This document shows positions 6,109-9,577 of a stretch of DNA of 9,577 bases, piece after piece (position 1 is the stretch's first letter; the number at the start of each line of letters is the position of its first letter). The DNA is from Syntrophomonas sp. UBA4911 (GTDB lineage Bacteria > Bacillota > Syntrophomonadia > Syntrophomonadales > Syntrophomonadaceae): positions 19,759 through 29,335 of the forward strand of contig DHCD01000024.1 of assembly GCA_002398105.1 (NCBI GenBank). Direction: 5' to 3'. The notes below the pieces were generated by a model, which saw only the letters and a list, made by a program, of their open reading frames with translations, searched no databases and was not told the origin of the DNA. The position numbers and the translations under genes are program-made.

Positions 6109-6513
6109 ATGGACACTGATAAGATCATTAATTTTTTTGCTCGGGATAGGTATGCCGCCCTTGCCGGTATAAAAATCCTCCGGGTTGAACCGGGCTATGC
6201 CATGGTGGAGATGGAGATTGAGGACAAACATTTAAATGCGGCTGATATTATCCAGGGTGGAGCCATATTTACTATGGCGGATTTTGCCTTTGCCGTAGCT
6301 TCCAATGCCGGCGGGCAGGTTACCTTAAGTGTAAATGCCAATATAACTTATTTCAAATCGGCAACGGGCAGAAAACTTATTGCCGAAGCCCAAGAAGTTT
6401 CCGGAGATAATAAACTTATCGGTTATAATGTCGATGTAACGGATGAAAATAACGATTTGACCGCCCGCATCAGCATAATGGGTTATCGGAAAAAAGAACG
6501 AATGCCGTTCTGA
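6109..6513 (+). CDS. PaaI/hotdog-fold acyl-CoA thioesterase family protein
   Basis: This is a 134-residue protein of the PaaI (4HBT) hotdog superfamily, whose characterised members hydrolyse acyl- or aryl-CoA thioesters in the cytoplasm as small oligomers. The family signature is at residues 41-60: HLNAADIIQGGAIFTMADFA. This is the usual N-x(n)-GG-x(6)-D pattern, with Asp58 in the catalytic-helix position. Gln49 stands where many PaaI proteins have His before the Gly-Gly pair. The remaining strands (LSVNANITYFKSATGRKLIAEA, NVDVTDENNDLTARI) fit the fold, and the length is typical. I chose ATG 6109 over the in-frame ATG 6082 because GTGGAG lies about 6 bases before 6109, whereas 6082 has no proper ribosome binding site. 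It is a single gene preceded by an iron-box-like promoter and faces the exporter operon. The substrate cannot be told from sequence. Confidence 0.88.
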   Translation: MDTDKIINFFARDRYAALAGIKILRVEPGYAMVEMEIEDKHLNAADIIQGGAIFTMADFAFAVASNAGGQVTLSVNANITYFKSATGRKLIAEAQEVSGDNKLIGYNVDVTDENNDLTARISIMGYRKKERMPF

Positions 6514-6667
6514 GTATATATTCCGATCCAATGGGAACAGATATGAATATATCAGGACTTGGAAGCCTTTAAGCAGTTTCGCCTGCATATTGGATAGTTC
6601 ATTACTAAGTCTGCATTCCCTACAGCGTCTATGTCTTCCTAATTATATAACGCTTTCCATCTGCCTT

Positions 6668-6691
6668 ATCAGCGGGCTACAGCCCCCTGAT
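6668..6691. repeat. Imperfect inverted repeat in the convergent intergenic region
   Basis: ATCAG-C-GGGCT-AC-AGCCC-C-CTGAT forms a near-perfect 24-base inverted repeat with one mismatched pair. It lies 26 bases after the stop of the adaptor gene on the minus strand, in the 203-base gap between converging genes, so it could end transcription from the right. There is no T-run on either strand, so terminator function is uncertain. Nothing else in 6514-6716 could be named. Confidence 0.4.
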
Positions 6692-6716
6692 CCCCCCGGC
6701 GGTCGGCTATCGGTGA

Positions 6717-7883
6717 TTATTGTTTCACCTTGACCCGGGCGTTTTCCTTTAATTCCAGACTGGCATCTTTGATAATCTGATCACCTTTTTTAAGTCCTTT
6801 TATGATTTCCAGGTTGCTGCTGTCGCTCAAACCGGTTTGAATGTAGCGGTGGTGGACCCGGCCATCGGTTATCAGCATTACTTGTTTGCGATTATCGGGA
6901 GTGGTTAATACTGATTCCCGGGGGATTATCAGGATATTTTTTTTCTCCACGGTCTGTATACTCACCCGGGTCTCGTAACCGGGTTTGAGGTTGGCGGTTT
7001 CATTCAGCGTAATGATTACCGGTACCCGGCGTTGGATGACTCCCAGGGCGGATTGTTTCTCCTCCGCTTCCGGGTAAATTTTAGTCACTGCTCCGGTAAT
7101 GATTTTTTCGCCCAGGACCGGAGCAGTTATTTTAACCTTCTGACCCAGTGTCACTTCCGCCAGATCATCACTTAATATATCGGCTTTTATCTCCAGTTTA
7201 TTGGTTTGAGCCACCCGGGCCAGGACTGCAGCAGCTAAAACCACCTGTCCCGTTTTTACCGGCAGTTGGGTCAAGGTGCCGTCAACCGGGCTTTTTATCT
7301 CCAATTGCTCCTGCTTTTGCGCCAGATTATTGAGCAGTTGTTGATTTATTGCTGCCTGCTGCCGGGCTGCGTTTAAATTCTGCACCTGCTGCTGATAATC
7401 TTTCTGGTATTTATCCCGGAGTAAAAGGGTAGCATCATATTGCGCCTGGCTCACCGCTCCGGCGGCCAGTAATTTTTCCATACGCTCCAGATCTTTTTGG
7501 GTATTATTAAGGTCCAGCTGACTGCCGGCAACGCCGGATTCCGCCGCCGCCACCGCAGCTTCTGCCTGGGTCAGCTGCAGCCGGGCCTGATCGCTCTCCA
7601 CCGCTATACCGGTATTGATCAGGGTCATAAGAACCTGTCCCCTCTTGACCGGTTCGCCGATGGCAGTCATAATTTTTTCCACTCTGCCCCCCTGATCGGA
7701 ATATAAATCGAAAGCTGATGCGGATTGGACATAACCTGTATCCACCACGGTCTTTAGTATATCCCCTGCTTCGATTTTGACGATTTCCACCTCTGTCCCC
7801 CCGGCAGCATTTAAATAATAAATCACTGCAGCCAGAGCTACTAATGCGCCTATTATCCAGTAAACCCTTTTCCCTGCCTTCAT
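6717..7883 (-). CDS. HlyD/MacA-type periplasmic-adaptor (membrane fusion) subunit of an ABC exporter
   Basis: This 388-residue membrane-anchored adaptor partners with an FtsX/MacB-type ABC permease. A single N-terminal transmembrane segment (about residues 7-25, VYWIIGALVALAAVIYYL) leaves the rest outside the cytoplasmic membrane. After it come the first half of a lipoyl-like domain (GGRVEKIMTAIGEPVKRGQV, about 65-84), a Gln- and Ala-rich coiled-coil hairpin (about 98-193), and the second lipoyl half beginning IKSPVDGTL (196). Beta-barrel and membrane-proximal domains follow (KPGYETRVSI, IIPRESVL, GLKKGDQII). I chose ATG 7883 because GGAGGGG lies 6 bases before it; the upstream ATG at 7898 lies before that ribosome binding site. 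The permease gene ends 16 bases upstream, so the two are co-transcribed. In a monoderm cell such adaptors work with the permease at the outer face of the membrane. The cargo is unknown. Confidence 0.92.
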   Translation of the reverse strand: MKAGKRVYWIIGALVALAAVIYYLNAAGGTEVEIVKIEAGDILKTVVDTGYVQSASAFDLYSDQGGRVEKIMTAIGEPVKRGQVLMTLINTGIAVESDQARLQLTQAEAAVAAAESGVAGSQLDLNNTQKDLERMEKLLAAGAVSQAQYDATLLLRDKYQKDYQQQVQNLNAARQQAAINQQLLNNLAQKQEQLEIKSPVDGTLTQLPVKTGQVVLAAAVLARVAQTNKLEIKADILSDDLAEVTLGQKVKITAPVLGEKIITGAVTKIYPEAEEKQSALGVIQRRVPVIITLNETANLKPGYETRVSIQTVEKKNILIIPRESVLTTPDNRKQVMLITDGRVHHRYIQTGLSDSSNLEIIKGLKKGDQIIKDASLELKENARVKVKQ

Positions 7884-7899
7884 AACCAGCCCCTCCATT

Positions 7900-9577
7900 T
7901 TAATCAGTATTCTTTAAACTCTCCACCAGATCAATCTTTTTAAGTCCCTTCAAAGCCAGACGATGAGCCAGCATAGTGAACACTATCCCTCCCACCGCAG
8001 CCAAAACATAGGTAAGGGGATAAATAACTACCGGAAGCGTATATAAATCGGTATTAACTGATTGTACGTAGGCTGCGGCCATTAAACGTCCGAAGGGCAG
8101 ACCCAGCAGAATTCCCACCAGACATTGCAGGATAATTTCCTTCAGCAGTAATCCCGACACTTCTCCATTGGTAAAACCGAGTACTCTTAATGTCGCAATT
8201 TCCCGCTGCCGTTCGGCAAAACTTATGACCGACGAATTAAATACGATAGCCAATCCCAAAACCACAGCAAAAATCACCATGAGGGAAACCGCGTAGAGAA
8301 CACTGCCCATGTTTTTCCCGAAGTTGGCAAGTTCCTTTTGCCGGCTCTGCACAGCGGCAACATTCAGCATTTGGTTGATTTCTTTCTCCACCGCGCCTAT
8401 TTGGCCAGGATACACTTTTATCATAACTGCGGAGATAACATTGCGTTCCTGTAATAAACGGTTGGCGGATTCCAATCCGATGAAGGAGCCTCCTCCGATC
8501 AATTGCCGGTTTACACCCACAATTTTTATAGTAGCATGATGAGTGGGACCCGCAGAGAGCAGGGTTTCCACTTCTATCTCCGCCCCCGCTGCAACTCCCA
8601 GCTTGCGAGCGGTTCTCTCATTAATGATAACCCCGTCATCAGGAATTCCCAAGGGTTTTCCGGATGCGCTCAATATTTTTTTCATGCTGGTTCCCGGTCC
8701 ATAAGCCAGCAGGGCATCATCTTCATTTTTCCCCCGGTAATACATCTTTACCGGCACCTCCAGGAGCGGTTCCACCTTATTGACACCGTCGATCCGGCTA
8801 ATGTTGTTAAGTTCGCCGGCTTTAGTCAAAGATTCAAAACGTACTAACAAATCATAATTCTGTTCGTCATAAAAATGTTTTTGCATCAGATAGTGTACGG
8901 AATCATTAGTGAAAAAGGCTACCACCAGGAGCCCCACCGCGAAGACTACCCCCACCAGGGTAAGAATAAATCGTCCCCGGTTGCGGCTGATGCTGCGCAA
9001 ACTCATTTTCCATCCCGAGCCCAGCCGCTGCCACAGAGCCGGCCAGTATTCTACTATACTTCTGCCGCTGCTGCGGGGCGGCTCCGAACGCATAGCTTCA
9101 GCCGGATTTAAGTGCAAAATGCCGCGGCAAGAGGTCCAGCCGGCTGCGACCCCCACCCCCAAACTTAAACCCAGACCATATAGGATAGCTTTTAAGTTAT
9201 AACCTTTTAGTCCCTGGGGCAGGTTGAAATACTGGGCATAAGTATCGGAAATAACTCCCGACAGGAGCAGTCCCATGAGGATACCGGCCATTGCTCCGAT
9301 CAAGGCTACCGTTACCCCATAGGAGATATAATGAAACATTATCTGCTTATTATTGTAACCCAGAGCCTGCATTACTCCGATTTGGGCGCGCTGAATCCTC
9401 ACCATACGGCGCTGGATAACGAACTGAATAGCGGCGGCAACAGCTAAAAACATTACCGGCAGCACCGTCGATACCGAGCGCAGCCCGTCCAGTTCCGACT
9501 GCAGCACCGCATGGCTGAGCTGATCCTTACGGGGATAAGAAGCCAGGTTGCCGTAAGGTTTGAGAATATCTTTTATA
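7900..9577 (-). CDS. FtsX/MacB-family ABC transporter permease (5' truncated by window edge)
   Basis: The reading frame stays open to the right edge, so the apparent GTG start at 9507 is internal. At least 558 residues are present and the N terminus is missing. Two FtsX-like membrane modules are visible. The first ends one domain: KPYGNLASYPRKDQ, then three membrane spans with QRAQIGVMQALGYNNKQI between the first two. A second begins with NRGRFILTLVGVVFAVGLLVV. It continues through a large extracellular MacB-type domain, and closes with three spans around RQREIATLRVLGFTNGEVSGLL and VVIYPLTYVLAAVGG. The repeated short motif [QR]-x-[QE]-I-[GA]-x-[ML]-[QR]-[AV]-LG[YF] is the coupling segment typical of this family. 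No ATPase is visible; I expect it upstream, beyond 9577. The adaptor gene follows after 16 bases. Such systems export peptides, lipids or drugs, or work mechanically on the envelope; the substrate here is unknown. Confidence 0.93.
   Translation of the reverse strand, partial: IKDILKPYGNLASYPRKDQLSHAVLQSELDGLRSVSTVLPVMFLAVAAAIQFVIQRRMVRIQRAQIGVMQALGYNNKQIMFHYISYGVTVALIGAMAGILMGLLLSGVISDTYAQYFNLPQGLKGYNLKAILYGLGLSLGVGVAAGWTSCRGILHLNPAEAMRSEPPRSSGRSIVEYWPALWQRLGSGWKMSLRSISRNRGRFILTLVGVVFAVGLLVVAFFTNDSVHYLMQKHFYDEQNYDLLVRFESLTKAGELNNISRIDGVNKVEPLLEVPVKMYYRGKNEDDALLAYGPGTSMKKILSASGKPLGIPDDGVIINERTARKLGVAAGAEIEVETLLSAGPTHHATIKIVGVNRQLIGGGSFIGLESANRLLQERNVISAVMIKVYPGQIGAVEKEINQMLNVAAVQSRQKELANFGKNMGSVLYAVSLMVIFAVVLGLAIVFNSSVISFAERQREIATLRVLGFTNGEVSGLLLKEIILQCLVGILLGLPFGRLMAAAYVQSVNTDLYTLPVVIYPLTYVLAAVGGIVFTMLAHRLALKGLKKIDLVESLKNTD

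Noticed and set aside
8875..9202. Plus-strand frames inside the permease gene
   Set aside because: They are shadows of the minus-strand FtsX-type permease, whose membrane segments and motifs are clear.
1..9577. CRISPR array, insertion sequence, tRNA or phage genes
   Set aside because: No regularly spaced direct repeats, transposase motifs, terminal inverted repeats with target duplications, tRNA-like cloverleaf or phage structural genes were seen.

Overview
The window looks like a chromosomal segment of a Gram-positive anaerobe of the Clostridia type (Bacillota). The reasons are a FeoB ferrous-iron transporter, a secreted protein with three C-terminal S-layer homology (SLH) repeats, strong AGGAGG-like ribosome binding sites, and an ABC exporter pair of FtsX-type permease plus HlyD-type adaptor. 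The genus cannot be fixed from sequence alone.

Layout. Positions 2-1153 (+) hold the C-terminal part of feoB, cut by the left edge. A 686-base gap follows. It contains a long-loop hairpin just after feoB, a possible tiny minus-strand ORF, a promoter-like -10 box followed by a perfect 36-bp palindrome with a DtxR/IdeR-like core, and a decayed, internally deleted copy of an AraC-type regulator gene (1566-1774). Next come a large surface protein gene (1840-4812, +), a clean intrinsic terminator (4834-4865), and an intact AraC-type regulator (4886-5866, +) that resembles the decayed copy. A second promoter carrying the same palindrome core, at the same distance from its -10 box, precedes a PaaI/hotdog thioesterase (6109-6513, +). 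The right third, on the minus strand, is an exporter operon: a large FtsX-type permease (cut by the right edge) followed 16 bases later by a HlyD/MacA-type adaptor (6717-7883). It converges on the thioesterase gene.

Working interpretation. The left two thirds share a metal theme: FeoB; two iron-box-like operators; an AraC-type regulator whose N-terminal half resembles the PchR-like group; and an SLH protein with GLUG-type repeats and a central region that I read as a ZinT-like metal-binding domain. The most interesting hypothesis is that the SLH protein is a wall-anchored metal-binding factor. It would now be expressed from the iron-box promoter of a regulator gene that has since decayed, with the remnant serving as its leader. 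The sequence motifs are directly visible; the regulation and function are inference. The exporter operon shows no link to this theme.
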